Below are positions 26,480 to 35,304 of a DNA stretch of 64,000 nucleotides, one piece after another (position 1 is the first letter of the stretch; the number at the start of each line of letters is the position of its first letter). Under the pieces are notes generated by a model. That model had not been told where the DNA came from. It searched no databases and saw only the letters and a program-made list of their open reading frames with translations. The translations under genes were made by a program, and so were the position numbers. The DNA is from Bacillus sp. FJAT-27225 (lineage in GTDB: Bacteria > Bacillota > Bacilli > Bacillales > Cytobacillaceae). Location of the stretch: the NCBI RefSeq assembly GCF_001685025.1, contig NZ_MAYU01000001.1, forward strand, positions 310,001-374,000, given 5' to 3'.

Positions 26480-29400
26480 ATGAAGCCTCATGTGAGGGAA
26501 GAAGAGAGACAGCTTTTTAGAAAAATATTGTTTGAGATGAGGGACAAAGGCTATATTGAGCCAGATATTGCGAATGGCGTTGGAAAGGCCCATTTGCAGT
26601 ATCATCTCGACCTTCTGGAGCAGGATAGGGAACGCAGCGAGGCATTAGCCGAACGAGCAAAACTTGCATCAAACCCACCTGCACAGCATATTCAAAAACC
26701 TGGTGTGCAGCCAGCCGCCGAAAAAAACGTCCCGGAGGCAGTCCGGCCCGCTCCAAAGCCGTATGTACCTAAGCCAAAAAATGTGCTTACTGCCGAACAA
26801 ATTCGGGAACGCAATATTAGTTGGCTGCTGAATATCGGTGTCATTTTTCTTTTAATTGGCGGCTTGTTTGTTGCCACAAGCAATTGGGAATCAATGAGCT
26901 CGATTATGAAGAGCATGACGATTGCGCTGGTTTCGTTTGTATTTTTCGGATTTGCTTATCTGTCTGCAAAAATCCTTAAAATTAAAAAGACTGCGTTTGC
27001 CTTTCTTGTTCTGGGCAATTTGTTTTTGCCGATTTTCGTTTTATCGTTAGGGTGGTTTGGGCTGTTGGGGCCATATTTGTCGGTTGGAGGTGAGGGAGGG
27101 TTCCTTCTCGGATTTCTCGGAAGCTTATTGCCTTCAGTCGTTTATATTTTATTTGCGAAAAAACTGGGCTCCCGGCTATTCGTCTGGTTTTCGTATATTG
27201 GAATTTCCTTTGCGGCAGGTTTCCTTCTGGCATCAATGAAACTTGGAATCGATTATTTCTATCTGGGGATCATGCTTTATAATGCGCTTGTTATATTTGT
27301 TTATTTTAAGTATCGAAAACATGGGGCACTCGAGCTTTTTGTAAAGGAATTTCCGGTTTACATACAGGCGAACCTGATTCTGTCAACGTTATTAATGTTG
27401 TTCTTCTATAATAGCGAAGTTGTCTACAGCTTTAATCTAATCCTGACAGCTGCCATCTATTTATCAATGATGTATGTCAGCAACAAGAAGGAATATCATT
27501 TTATCTTCAGCGCTATGCTCGTTTATGGCGCATACCAGCTAATTGAACATTCGTTCCTTCAATCAGCAGATGCCATTTTTTACGCTTTGCTCGCCTTGGG
27601 ATTTGTTTTTATACCAAAAGGTTTACAAGGTTCTTTCCTGCTTGATCGCGCTTTCAGGTATACAAGTGCAGCCGTATCGATACTCGCATTTTTATATATT
27701 ACTATCGAAGGCTTCCTGATCAGGGCCGGTGAACCTTCTATCGTTCTTTTTATCGCCTATTTAATTATCGCAGGCAACTTCCTGCTTCTTACCCGGATTG
27801 AAAAACAGCCGCTTTTCCCTTATTTAAGCACTGCCTTCCTGGGCTCTGCTTTTTATGAAGCGGCACAGCTTTTCAGTAAATATATAATTGAATTCAGCTT
27901 CCAGACTGCGATTTTTGCAGCCGGTTTGTTGCTGTTCGTACTTATTGGATGGCTAGGGAGGAAGCAGCCTGTTGAATCACTCCGTTCTCCGGCAAGGGAG
28001 CTCGGCCTTGGTGGTATGTTGCTTTCGATTATCATCTCACAAGGATTCCAGGAATGGTTTGAGCTTGGAATCATGCTGCTCATTTTTAGCGGAACCATAC
28101 TCGCCATGAGGAAGCTTGATAGCAGGATCCAGCTAAAAACCGTGGCAGCGTGGGCAGCGCCCATTTCATTTGGATTTTCTGTTTTAGCATTTTGGCATAG
28201 TGCTGGAATCAAAAACTCCTTTATTCACACTGAACTAGGTTTCCCGGTTTATTTTGCCTCAGCTGCTGGCATCCTCCTTGTTTTGGCTTTTCTCGTCTGG
28301 AAAAATCGCGACAATGAACTGGAACAATCGTTTTTTTACACTGGCCAGGGCATGTACACTGCCGCGATACTCCTGCTAATCGGAGGAGGAAGCGATCCTG
28401 TTTGGGTACAGCCGTTAGTCATGATCGGAGCTATCGTATGTTATTGGATTTTATATAAACGCCATCAACTACAGTGGACTTCGGTTCTGCTTGGCACTGT
28501 CGTGTTTGGTTTTTATTTTGCAGCTGTTTCTTCGCTCGACGAACTGCTGGAGTTTTCGCATGAAGTATACTCGCTGATTACACCTGGTGGAGCAGCTTTC
28601 ATGCTTTTGCTTGCATTAGGATTGAAGCATAAGGATAGATTGCTTTACTGGGGATTTGCATGGCTTGGACATATTACCTTGCCCGCTGCATTGGCCTTTT
28701 CCTGGGCGATTGATCCTGATTGGTCTCTGTACAGCTTCCTGGCTGCGATTGGTATTTATGCTAGTAGCAGCAGGCTTGCAATAAGTCTTTTGAAAAAAAT
28801 CGTCTTTATGTACGCGGCATTTACAACACTGTTTGTTTCGGTTTCTAAAGTGTTTGACCTGTTTAGAGACGGATATGCCGGAAGTTATGAATTCCCAGCC
28901 ACAAGCTTGTTGTTGGTTATCGTTTGGTTTTTGTTAAAAGGGAAACTGCAGGAATCGGCAGCCTATTATATTGTTGGATTTTCCATGGTAGGGTTGGCGT
29001 TTATGTCCTTTACGTATCCGTTTACGCTTCTTCCGTTCGCGGTAACCTTGCTTTATGGATTAGGGACCCTTCTTTTCTTGCATAAAATCAGGTGGGATGT
29101 TCTTGCGTTTTTGCCATTGTTGTTCATATTCTTCGCGGCAATGGAATACACTGCAGCTTCGGCCCTTGGCGATACAATGATTTTCCTTTTTGCCGGCGCT
29201 GCTGGCCTTGTCCATGTTGCATTCGGCAAGTTCCTTTATCCAAGGCTCTACAGAGGCGGCAAAGGGATTAAAGAGACACAATTTGATTCATATACTGTTG
29301 TTTCATTTCTATATTTTGTCTATATGTATTCGTTCGCTGAACTTTCAATCTGGATGGCTCCGATTCCCGGTTTGCTTATTGCCCTTACTGTATGGCTGCA

Positions 29401-29968
29401 AAGAAACCGCGTTGACAAAAGCATCGGCTTCTTCATACCGGCGGCGGCAGGAATCATTTTACTTCAACCTTACTACGGTTTGCTTGGAGAGCTGACCATA
29501 CCAGCTTTATTTGAAAGAGAAGTGCAGGTACTGCCTGTCATTGCCCTTGCGATTTTTTTACGGAAGGCGATGAAAGGCCGGTACCGGAATATAACTAGCA
29601 ATCTGCAATGGGCAGCCTTGCTTTTCTCCGCGATCCTTTTGATTCAGGATGGATTGGCTAGTTCAACCGTCTACGATGCCCTTATTTTAGGCACACTATC
29701 ACTTGTGTCGTTGCTTGCCGGCATGTTCCTTCGAATCAAATCATACTTCTTTACAGGCGCGGGGGTACTCTTGCTGAACGTTTTCCTTCAAACGCGCCCT
29801 TACTGGGGGAACCTGCCATGGTGGGGTTATTTGCTGGCAGCGGGAACGTTGCTGATAGGCATTGCTTCCTATAATGAGTGGAACAAGCAAAGAGGAGATA
29901 CAGGCGGGGAACCGCTTGGCGCAAGGCTGAAGCAGAGAATCCGTAATACACTTAATGGATGGAATTAA
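26480..29968 (+). CDS. Very large polytopic membrane protein (1162 aa)
   Basis: About 120 N-terminal residues are soluble and helical, with an Ala/Pro/Lys-rich linker. They are followed by roughly 30 hydrophobic segments to the end and no recognisable catalytic domain. Start: AGGGGG precedes ATG 26480. Similar giant membrane proteins of unknown function occur in Bacillus (DUF2157/SCO-like architecture); I cannot name the family with certainty. It stands alone and is followed by the riboswitch promoter. Confidence 0.82.
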   Translation: MKPHVREEERQLFRKILFEMRDKGYIEPDIANGVGKAHLQYHLDLLEQDRERSEALAERAKLASNPPAQHIQKPGVQPAAEKNVPEAVRPAPKPYVPKPKNVLTAEQIRERNISWLLNIGVIFLLIGGLFVATSNWESMSSIMKSMTIALVSFVFFGFAYLSAKILKIKKTAFAFLVLGNLFLPIFVLSLGWFGLLGPYLSVGGEGGFLLGFLGSLLPSVVYILFAKKLGSRLFVWFSYIGISFAAGFLLASMKLGIDYFYLGIMLYNALVIFVYFKYRKHGALELFVKEFPVYIQANLILSTLLMLFFYNSEVVYSFNLILTAAIYLSMMYVSNKKEYHFIFSAMLVYGAYQLIEHSFLQSADAIFYALLALGFVFIPKGLQGSFLLDRAFRYTSAAVSILAFLYITIEGFLIRAGEPSIVLFIAYLIIAGNFLLLTRIEKQPLFPYLSTAFLGSAFYEAAQLFSKYIIEFSFQTAIFAAGLLLFVLIGWLGRKQPVESLRSPARELGLGGMLLSIIISQGFQEWFELGIMLLIFSGTILAMRKLDSRIQLKTVAAWAAPISFGFSVLAFWHSAGIKNSFIHTELGFPVYFASAAGILLVLAFLVWKNRDNELEQSFFYTGQGMYTAAILLLIGGGSDPVWVQPLVMIGAIVCYWILYKRHQLQWTSVLLGTVVFGFYFAAVSSLDELLEFSHEVYSLITPGGAAFMLLLALGLKHKDRLLYWGFAWLGHITLPAALAFSWAIDPDWSLYSFLAAIGIYASSSRLAISLLKKIVFMYAAFTTLFVSVSKVFDLFRDGYAGSYEFPATSLLLVIVWFLLKGKLQESAAYYIVGFSMVGLAFMSFTYPFTLLPFAVTLLYGLGTLLFLHKIRWDVLAFLPLLFIFFAAMEYTAASALGDTMIFLFAGAAGLVHVAFGKFLYPRLYRGGKGIKETQFDSYTVVSFLYFVYMYSFAELSIWMAPIPGLLIALTVWLQRNRVDKSIGFFIPAAAGIILLQPYYGLLGELTIPALFEREVQVLPVIALAIFLRKAMKGRYRNITSNLQWAALLFSAILLIQDGLASSTVYDALILGTLSLVSLLAGMFLRIKSYFFTGAGVLLLNVFLQTRPYWGNLPWWGYLLAAGTLLIGIASYNEWNKQRGDTGGEPLGARLKQRIRNTLNGWN

Positions 29969-30009
29969 TCATCCATATTCATGGAAAATGGAAAGTTTGT
30001 GCAAAAGTC

Positions 30010-30038
30010 TTGACGGGAAAACTTCGTGACTCTAAAAT
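30010..30038 (+). promoter_or_regulatory. Sigma-A-type promoter of the riboswitch-TerC operon
   Basis: TTGACG (30010-30015), 17 bases, TAAAAT (30033-30038). Transcription would start near 30045, just before the riboswitch. Confidence 0.75.
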
Positions 30039-30044
30039 AAGTAC

Positions 30045-30168
30045 GATAGTCCTTAAAGGGGAGTAGCTAAGACAGCAAAGTCGTCATGACGGGGAAATCC
30101 CCGGCTTTGCTGGCAACCAACTGTTGTAAGCGAGACCTTTACCGCTAAATCGGTAAGGGTCTTTTTGT
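30045..30168 (+). promoter_or_regulatory. yybP-ykoY (manganese) riboswitch with terminator
   Basis: The sequence carries the conserved parts of this class: AAAGGGGAGTAGC at the start, the variable hairpin in the middle (GGGGAAATCCCC), then GGCAACCAA and AAGCGAGACCTTTACC. The last part forms the terminator stem AGACCTTTACCG/CGGTAAGGGTCT (30133-30162) followed by TTTTTG. Mn2+ binding would favour readthrough into the YkvA-like and TerC genes, matching Bacillus subtilis ykoY, also a TerC gene. Confidence 0.92.
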
Positions 30169-30339
30169 TTTCAAAGTGTATCCTCTAATCATTAAATCTG
30201 CTCTGGATCCTCTGTATAATCGGTTTTACGCTGTGCGGTTTTTGGCTTTTCTTGTAAGCTTTCTGGTAAAAAATGCACTTTTATTTGCAACTGGTTAAGG
30301 GAATTGGTACATATGATCGTTTTTCAACGGGGTGTTTAG

Positions 30340-30621
30340 ATGAGAAAGTTTTGGAAAAGAATCAGAATGGTATTCAAAGTGAGAAAGTTTGGTCCCTTTT
30401 TAGTCGACTTCTTCAGATCCAGACAAGTTTCATTAAAGAAGAAGCTAGTGTCGGCAGGATTAATCATTGGCTATTTTTTATTGCCTTTTGATATCATTCC
30501 TGATTTTCTGACAATGTTCGGGCTGATTGATGATGTGGGAGTATTTCTATTTGTATTTCAGCAAATTATCAAGCTGGCGCCCGCTTCGTTAAGGCAAAAA
30601 CATGGAATGGAGATTGAATGA
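30340..30621 (+). CDS. YkvA/DUF1232 family membrane protein
   Basis: This 93-residue protein has a basic N-terminus (KRIRMVFKVRKF) and one hydrophobic region containing the DUF1232 signature LPFDIIPDFLTMFGLIDDVGV (PxDxIPD...GxxDD). GGGGTG precedes the ATG. It lies between the manganese riboswitch and the TerC gene, so it is probably controlled by the same metal signal. The molecular role of the family is unknown. Confidence 0.85.
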   Translation: MRKFWKRIRMVFKVRKFGPFLVDFFRSRQVSLKKKLVSAGLIIGYFLLPFDIIPDFLTMFGLIDDVGVFLFVFQQIIKLAPASLRQKHGMEIE

Positions 30622-30666
30622 TTTTCAGTCTCACTGTAAACATTAAGATCATGGAGTGATTTGAGT

Positions 30667-31344
30667 ATGGAATTATTTTCACCTGAGTTTTGGGCAGCTT
30701 TGGGTTCCCTCATTATTATCGACCTTGTCCTGGCAGGGGATAATGCAATTGTAATTGGCCTCGCTGCCCGGAATCTTCCAAAAAACCAGCAGAAAAAGGC
30801 AATTATCTGGGGAACAGTAGGGGCCATCGTCATCCGGGCTACCGCAACAATCCTGGTTGTTTACCTGCTGAAAGTTCCTGGCCTTCGCCTTATCGGAGGT
30901 ATTCTGCTGCTAGGAATAGCATATAAATTGCTGACAGAGGAAAGCGGTCATGAGGTAAAAGCGCAAACAACATTTGGGGGAGCAATATGGACAATTATTG
31001 TTGCAGATGCATTAATGGGTCTCGATAACGTCCTTGCTGTAGCTGGTGCTGCAAATGGACATCCGCTGCTTGTCATTCTTGGACTCTTAATCTCTATACC
31101 GATTGTCGTATGGGGAAGTACGATCATTCTCAAATGGATGGAGCGGTTTCCGGTTATCATTACCATTGGGGCAGCGGTGCTCGCCTTTACAGCCGCAAAA
31201 ATGATTACGGAAGAGCCATTTATAGAACCTTTCTTCCATGGAAACCCTGCCCTAAAATATGGCCTTGAACTGCTGGCGGTTGTAGCTGTCCTTTTCTTTG
31301 GGAAAATGAAACAAAAAAAGCTTCATCAACAGCATCAGCATTAA
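30667..31344 (+). CDS. TerC family integral membrane protein (YkoY-like)
   Basis: This roughly 225-residue protein has about seven membrane segments and the family motifs LVLAGDNAIVIGLA and ADALMGLDNVLAVAGA, each with acidic residues in helices typical of metal-handling TerC proteins. The His-rich tail (HQQHQH) may bind metal. TerC proteins such as YkoY and MeeF are implicated in Mn2+ export that loads extracellular enzymes. ATG 30667 fits GGAG spacing better than TTG 30661. Confidence 0.92.
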   Translation: MELFSPEFWAALGSLIIIDLVLAGDNAIVIGLAARNLPKNQQKKAIIWGTVGAIVIRATATILVVYLLKVPGLRLIGGILLLGIAYKLLTEESGHEVKAQTTFGGAIWTIIVADALMGLDNVLAVAGAANGHPLLVILGLLISIPIVVWGSTIILKWMERFPVIITIGAAVLAFTAAKMITEEPFIEPFFHGNPALKYGLELLAVVAVLFFGKMKQKKLHQQHQH

Positions 31345-31454
31345 GAACATGGGACGCCAGACAAGGCACTAGATAAGGGCGGTATTCTATTAAGAAAAAA
31401 CTGCATTCAACGTTTACTTTTTAAGCCGTGGGACAAAAGTTTATACTCGGAATT

Positions 31455-31484
31455 GCGGAATCGATAAAAAGATTCCGCTTTTTT
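31455..31484 (+). terminator. Terminator downstream of the TerC gene
   Basis: GCGGAATC (31455-31462), loop GATAAAAA, GATTCCGC (31471-31478) and a T run. Confidence 0.85.
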
Positions 31485-31555
31485 ATTTTCTGCCCCCAAA
31501 AACGCCAAGGTACGATTCGTAGTATATGGCAAAAGCACGTACCGGAGGTGCCAAC

Positions 31556-31675
31556 ATGGAAAATTCCACTATCGATATTGACCAATTGCTTGAGGAAAGC
31601 TCAGGGCTTGAAAATGATACACTATGCTATGAAATCATCCATGTTGAACTTGATCATTTTCTTGAATCGAATTAA
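31556..31675 (+). CDS. Small acidic protein (39 aa)
   Basis: GGAGGTG stands 5 bases before an ATG that opens a 39-residue acidic frame (MENSTIDIDQLLEESSG to LDHFLESN). A clean terminator follows at 31720. No family is recognised; the intact signals on both sides support a real gene. Confidence 0.55.
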   Translation: MENSTIDIDQLLEESSGLENDTLCYEIIHVELDHFLESN

Positions 31676-31719
31676 GTATTATTAGTTTCTCACCCTCTTT
31701 CTATAAATAGAATGTTTTG

Positions 31720-31749
31720 CCCTTCACATTAATGTGGAGGGTTTTTTTT
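31720..31749 (+). terminator. Terminator after the 39-aa gene
   Basis: CCCTTCACAT (31720-31729), loop TA, ATGTGGAGGG (31732-31741), then eight T. Confidence 0.85.
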
Positions 31750-31871
31750 ATAAAAAAGCCAAAAACCCGATTACTGTTTGTTCACTAAACTTTAATAACG
31801 CTCAGAATCAACACGCAGTATCTATCCTTCTAGTATATTTTTCACAAAATTTTAATTTTCTGAATTATTAT

Positions 31872-31946
31872 TTGACTTTTCACTATCAAGACGTTATTTT
31901 TGAAATAAATATATAACACGATAATTAGTTTCCGATTAATTATCGT
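31872..31946 (+). promoter_or_regulatory. Candidate paa operon promoter and operator
   Basis: TTGACT (31872-31877), a 17-base spacer and TATTTT (31895-31900) form a plausible sigma-A promoter. Just downstream lies a perfect 10-bp inverted repeat, ACGATAATTA (31918-31927) and TAATTATCGT (31937-31946) with a 9-base centre, well placed for a repressor. PaaX, encoded at 41232, is the obvious candidate; this link is inferred. Confidence 0.5.
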
Positions 31947-31974
31947 CATATAACTGGATGCGGGAGGGATGGTT

Positions 31975-32916
31975 ATGTCAGCTTCAGAGCAGGAATTAAT
32001 GGAGCATTTTATGAAGCGGATTGAAGCCGGCGAAAAAATTGAGGCTGATGATTGGATGCCGGACGAATACAGAAAAACACTCATCAAGCTGATATCCATG
32101 CATGGAATCAGTGAAATAATGGGTGCTTTGCCTGAAAAGGAGTGGGTTCCAAAAGCGCCGTCAATTAAAAGGAAACTGGGAATCATGGCCAAGGTCCAGG
32201 ATGAGATGGGCCATGGGCAACTGTTGTTAAGAGTGGCAGAGGATTTAATGAAGCCTTACGGTAAAAATCGAGATACAATTATGCAAGATCTTTTTACCGG
32301 TGACCTGAAATTTCATAATGTCTTCCATATGGAGGCACCGACTTGGGCCGATGCAGGGTTAATTGGATGGCTTGTCGATGGGGCCGCGATTATTACACAG
32401 ACGAATATGCTTGATGCTTCCTATGGGCCGTATGCACGTGCATTAAAAAGGATTTGCGCCGAGGAAGTATTCCATGCCCAGCATGGGGAGTCGATTATTA
32501 TTGCACTTGCTGAAGGGACGCCTGCTCAGCGTGCGATGATTCAGGAATCGATTGACCGCTGGTGGGAATCGCTGCTCATGTTCTTTGGTCCGGGAGATGC
32601 TTCGACGACCGGTACATCAAAGCAGGACATTACAATCAAATATAGGATACGTACAAAAACGAATGAACAATTGCGGCAGGATTTTTTTACAAAATATATT
32701 CCCCGCCTCCTTTCACTGGGGCTAAAAGTACCTGACCCAACGATGAAATTCGACAAGGAAACGGGGCAATGGTACTACCGCCAGCCGGATTGGAGCCGAT
32801 TCAAGGACATTATCAAAAACAAGGGGCCGAAATCCGAAGCCAGGCTTCGTTTGAGAAAAATCTCCTATGAAACAAATGCCTGGGTAAGAGAAGCACTCGG
32901 TGCACCAGTTTCTTAA
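31975..32916 (+). CDS. paaA: Phenylacetyl-CoA epoxidase subunit PaaA
   Basis: This 313-residue catalytic subunit of the diiron monooxygenase PaaABC(E) converts phenylacetyl-CoA to the ring 1,2-epoxide. Diiron ligands are visible in the two helix pairs, VQDEMGHGQLLL and CAEEVFHAQHGE, with further Glu upstream. GGGAGGG lies 6 bases before ATG 31975, which decides against ATG 31969, which abuts that site. It is the first gene of the paa operon. Confidence 0.95.
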   Translation: MSASEQELMEHFMKRIEAGEKIEADDWMPDEYRKTLIKLISMHGISEIMGALPEKEWVPKAPSIKRKLGIMAKVQDEMGHGQLLLRVAEDLMKPYGKNRDTIMQDLFTGDLKFHNVFHMEAPTWADAGLIGWLVDGAAIITQTNMLDASYGPYARALKRICAEEVFHAQHGESIIIALAEGTPAQRAMIQESIDRWWESLLMFFGPGDASTTGTSKQDITIKYRIRTKTNEQLRQDFFTKYIPRLLSLGLKVPDPTMKFDKETGQWYYRQPDWSRFKDIIKNKGPKSEARLRLRKISYETNAWVREALGAPVS

Positions 32917-32991
32917 CACGGGAGCGGTGACATATAAGGTGAGCTATAAAGGATAAACGTGACCAAACTCACTGGAAAGGAGGATCATTAG

Positions 32992-33366
32992 TTGGCCAAC
33001 GAACAGTTTTACCAGGAATTCGAAGTGTTTAGCAAGCGATCTGATACTGCACCCATGCAATACCAATTCTCACTGCTTGCACCAAACAAGGAACTCGCTC
33101 TGATTATGGCCCAGGAGAACTTTATGAGGCGGGAGACGGTTGCCGATATGTGGGTCGTCAAGCGGAGTGATATCCGAAAAATGACTCCCGAAGAAAGAGA
33201 ATCACTAAAACGCCTCGATAATAAAGACTATCGGAATACAAAAGGCTACGGATATTTAAAAAAGAAATGGCGCCAGTATGAGCAGGAAATGCTCGATGAA
33301 AAAGAAATCATGTCCTGGGGAGGTGGTGAAAAAGGTGCAAATCCAAACACCGGAACAGGCAGCTGA
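32992..33366 (+). CDS. paaB: Phenylacetyl-CoA epoxidase subunit PaaB
   Basis: This 124-residue small subunit has YQEFEVFSKRSDTAPMQYQFSL, the marker sequence of the family, and later ADMWVVKRSDI. PaaB bridges the PaaAC heterotetramers in the epoxidase complex. The TTG start stands 8 bases after AAAGGAGG. Its end overlaps the start of paaC by 32 bases, a sign of translational coupling. Confidence 0.94.
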   Translation: MANEQFYQEFEVFSKRSDTAPMQYQFSLLAPNKELALIMAQENFMRRETVADMWVVKRSDIRKMTPEERESLKRLDNKDYRNTKGYGYLKKKWRQYEQEMLDEKEIMSWGGGEKGANPNTGTGS

Positions 33367-34156
33367 GAACCAATCCTATAAGGACTCGCTTACTGAGCTT
33401 CTGTTTCAACTTGCCGACGACGATTTTATTGCAGCCTACCGGGGCTCGGAATGGCTGGGGCTGTCACCGCACATCGAGGCGGATATCGCTTTTGCCTCAA
33501 TAAGCCAGGATACGATGGGCCATGCCGCAATATTTTACAAGCTGCTCGAAGACCTGGGTGCAGGGCATGTCGACGAACTAGCCCACGGGAGGGAAGCCTC
33601 CGAACGAAAAAATTCAATCTTGCTGGAACGGGTTAACGGCCCGGGAACTTACCTGACTGAACCTGAATACGATTGGGCTTTCGCTGTTGTCCGTTATTAT
33701 TTTTACACTGCTGCAAAAAGAATCAAAATGTCGTCTCTGCTTCGTTCCTCCTATTTGCCTTTGGCTGATGCTGCAAGACGGGTGAATGTAGAACTTTATT
33801 ATCACCTTCTGCACTGGAAGACATGGTTTGTCCAGTTAATGTCTGCAGGCGGGGAAGCGAGGCAGAGGATGGAGGCTGCCATCCTAAAGGTTTGTACCGA
33901 TTTTGGCGACATTTTTTCGTATGGAGCCATGGAAGACAAAATTGTCGAGCATGGATTAAGCCGGCCAAGCTCCGAGCTTGAAAAACAATGGACTAGCGAG
34001 ATGAATGATGTCTTCCAATCACTTCAAGCTCAAATGCCCGATGCCTTTGGGCAAAAAAGGGCATGCGGGCGAAATGGAGAGCACACAAAGGACCTCGACG
34101 ATGCTCTCAATGTACTCGGAGAGGTTTACAGGTTTGACCCTGCGGCTGGCTGGTAG
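33335..34156 (+). CDS. paaC: Phenylacetyl-CoA epoxidase subunit PaaC
   Basis: This roughly 273-residue structural subunit is ferritin-like, related to PaaA but lacking the full set of iron ligands. Marks include LADDDFIAAYRGSEWLG, SQDTMGHAAIFYKLLEDLG and LHWKTWFVQLM. GTG at 33335 was chosen because AGGTGG precedes it by 8 bases and the length then fits the family. The longer frame from 33278 would run through paaB coding sequence. Confidence 0.93.
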   Translation: MQIQTPEQAAENQSYKDSLTELLFQLADDDFIAAYRGSEWLGLSPHIEADIAFASISQDTMGHAAIFYKLLEDLGAGHVDELAHGREASERKNSILLERVNGPGTYLTEPEYDWAFAVVRYYFYTAAKRIKMSSLLRSSYLPLADAARRVNVELYYHLLHWKTWFVQLMSAGGEARQRMEAAILKVCTDFGDIFSYGAMEDKIVEHGLSRPSSELEKQWTSEMNDVFQSLQAQMPDAFGQKRACGRNGEHTKDLDDALNVLGEVYRFDPAAGW

Positions 34157-34186
34157 GTTTATTTTTTTAAAAAAGGAATGACTGCT

Positions 34187-34687
34187 TTGGACAAAAATAA
34201 AATGCAAGCAAAAGAAGCAGTATTGAAAGCGCTTTATTCCGTGAAGGATCCGGAAATACCCTCGGTTTCGATTGTTGATTTGGGCATGCTTGAAAATCTG
34301 GTGATTACTGAATCAATGGCAAAAGTCGAACTTATCCCAACTTTTCTTGGGTGTCCGGCACTGGACATCATAAAGGCCAATGTAACCAAAGCAATTGAAG
34401 CACTCGGATTGTTTGAAAAAATAACTGTCCTTTTCAATTATTCGGTTCCGTGGACGACTGATCGAATTTCATTGGAAGGGAGAGCCCGCCTGAAGGATTA
34501 TGGGATTGCACCGCCTCCAAGGCAGTTGCCAGAAGGGGGAGGCTGGGAAGCTGATTGTCCTTATTGCGGCTCAACGTATACAACGGTTGATAATATTTTT
34601 GGGCCAACAGCCTGCAGGAGCATTCTCTATTGCCGAGCATGCAAAAACCCTTTTGAAGCAATGAAACCTGTTTCGACGCTATTATGA
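34187..34687 (+). CDS. paaD: PaaD, MIP18-type Fe-S assembly factor for the epoxidase
   Basis: This roughly 166-residue protein has an N-terminal DUF59/MIP18 domain (SVKDPEIPSVSIVDLGML, LIPTFLGCPALDII) and a C-terminal cysteine cluster (CPYCGS, TACRSILYCRACKNPFE) typical of PaaD. It is needed in vivo for ring epoxidation, probably by maturing the Fe-S reductase PaaE. TTG 34187 suits AAGGA spacing; ATG 34178 is the alternative. No paaE follows in this window. Confidence 0.92.
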   Translation: MDKNKMQAKEAVLKALYSVKDPEIPSVSIVDLGMLENLVITESMAKVELIPTFLGCPALDIIKANVTKAIEALGLFEKITVLFNYSVPWTTDRISLEGRARLKDYGIAPPPRQLPEGGGWEADCPYCGSTYTTVDNIFGPTACRSILYCRACKNPFEAMKPVSTLL

Positions 34688-34895
34688 TTAATCGAACCTT
34701 ATTAAGGTTTGCAGGATTAATAAAGAAACACTTTCGTAGATTAATCTGGGGTTCACTTGCATCGATTAATCCTCGAAACCACTTTTCGTAGATTAATCTA
34801 GGGTTCGCTTACATCGATTAATCCTCGAAACCACGTTTCGTAGATTAAACTGGGGTTCGCCCCAAACAATTAATCCACAAAACACTTTCAGAAAA
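34686..34895. repeat. Locus-private 52-bp tandem array D (4 units)
   Basis: Units start at 34686, 34739, 34791 and 34843 (steps 53, 52, 52). Each begins GATTAATC, continues with GGGTTC, a second ATTAATCC about 25 bases later, CGAAACCAC and TTTCGTA. Units 2 and 3 are nearly identical, while 1 and 4 are diverged. The array lies inside the paa operon between paaD and the EthD-like gene. The first unit overlaps the paaD stop. Confidence 0.82.
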
Positions 34896-34995
34896 TTGAT
34901 TTTCACTAATTGAAGTTGGAATATTTTCTTAAATGGGCAATCAGTGGGCAACTCTCGTTTGTTGCCCCACAACTACTTTAAAAGGAGAGAAAACT

Positions 34996-35304
34996 ATGAT
35001 TAAAATGATCGCACTTTACAAGCATCCGGAAAACAAGGAAGCATTTGACGAGTACTACTTTAACACACACATCCCGCTTACTGAAAAAATTCCCGGCCTG
35101 AAGAAATGTGTTGCGACGAGAATGACAGGCAGCCCAATGGGAGGGGAAACTCCTTATTACATGATGGCCGAAATGTATTATGAGGACATGGCTTCCTTTA
35201 AGGCGGCCATGAAAACGGATGAAGCAAAAGCATCTGGAAAGGATGCAATGAAATTTGCCGGCGATATTCTGACTTTGATGATTGGCGAGGAAGTCAATGA
35301 ATAA
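34996..35304 (+). CDS. EthD family protein
   Basis: This 102-residue ferredoxin-like alpha-beta barrel protein starts MIKMIALYKHPENKEAFDEYYFNTHIP (EthD signature with the HxP motif) and ends DILTLMIGEEVNE. Stand-alone EthD proteins are found in several aromatic and ether degradation clusters with unclear roles. AAAGGAGAG precedes the ATG, and the stop overlaps the start of paaF. Confidence 0.88.
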   Translation: MIKMIALYKHPENKEAFDEYYFNTHIPLTEKIPGLKKCVATRMTGSPMGGETPYYMMAEMYYEDMASFKAAMKTDEAKASGKDAMKFAGDILTLMIGEEVNE

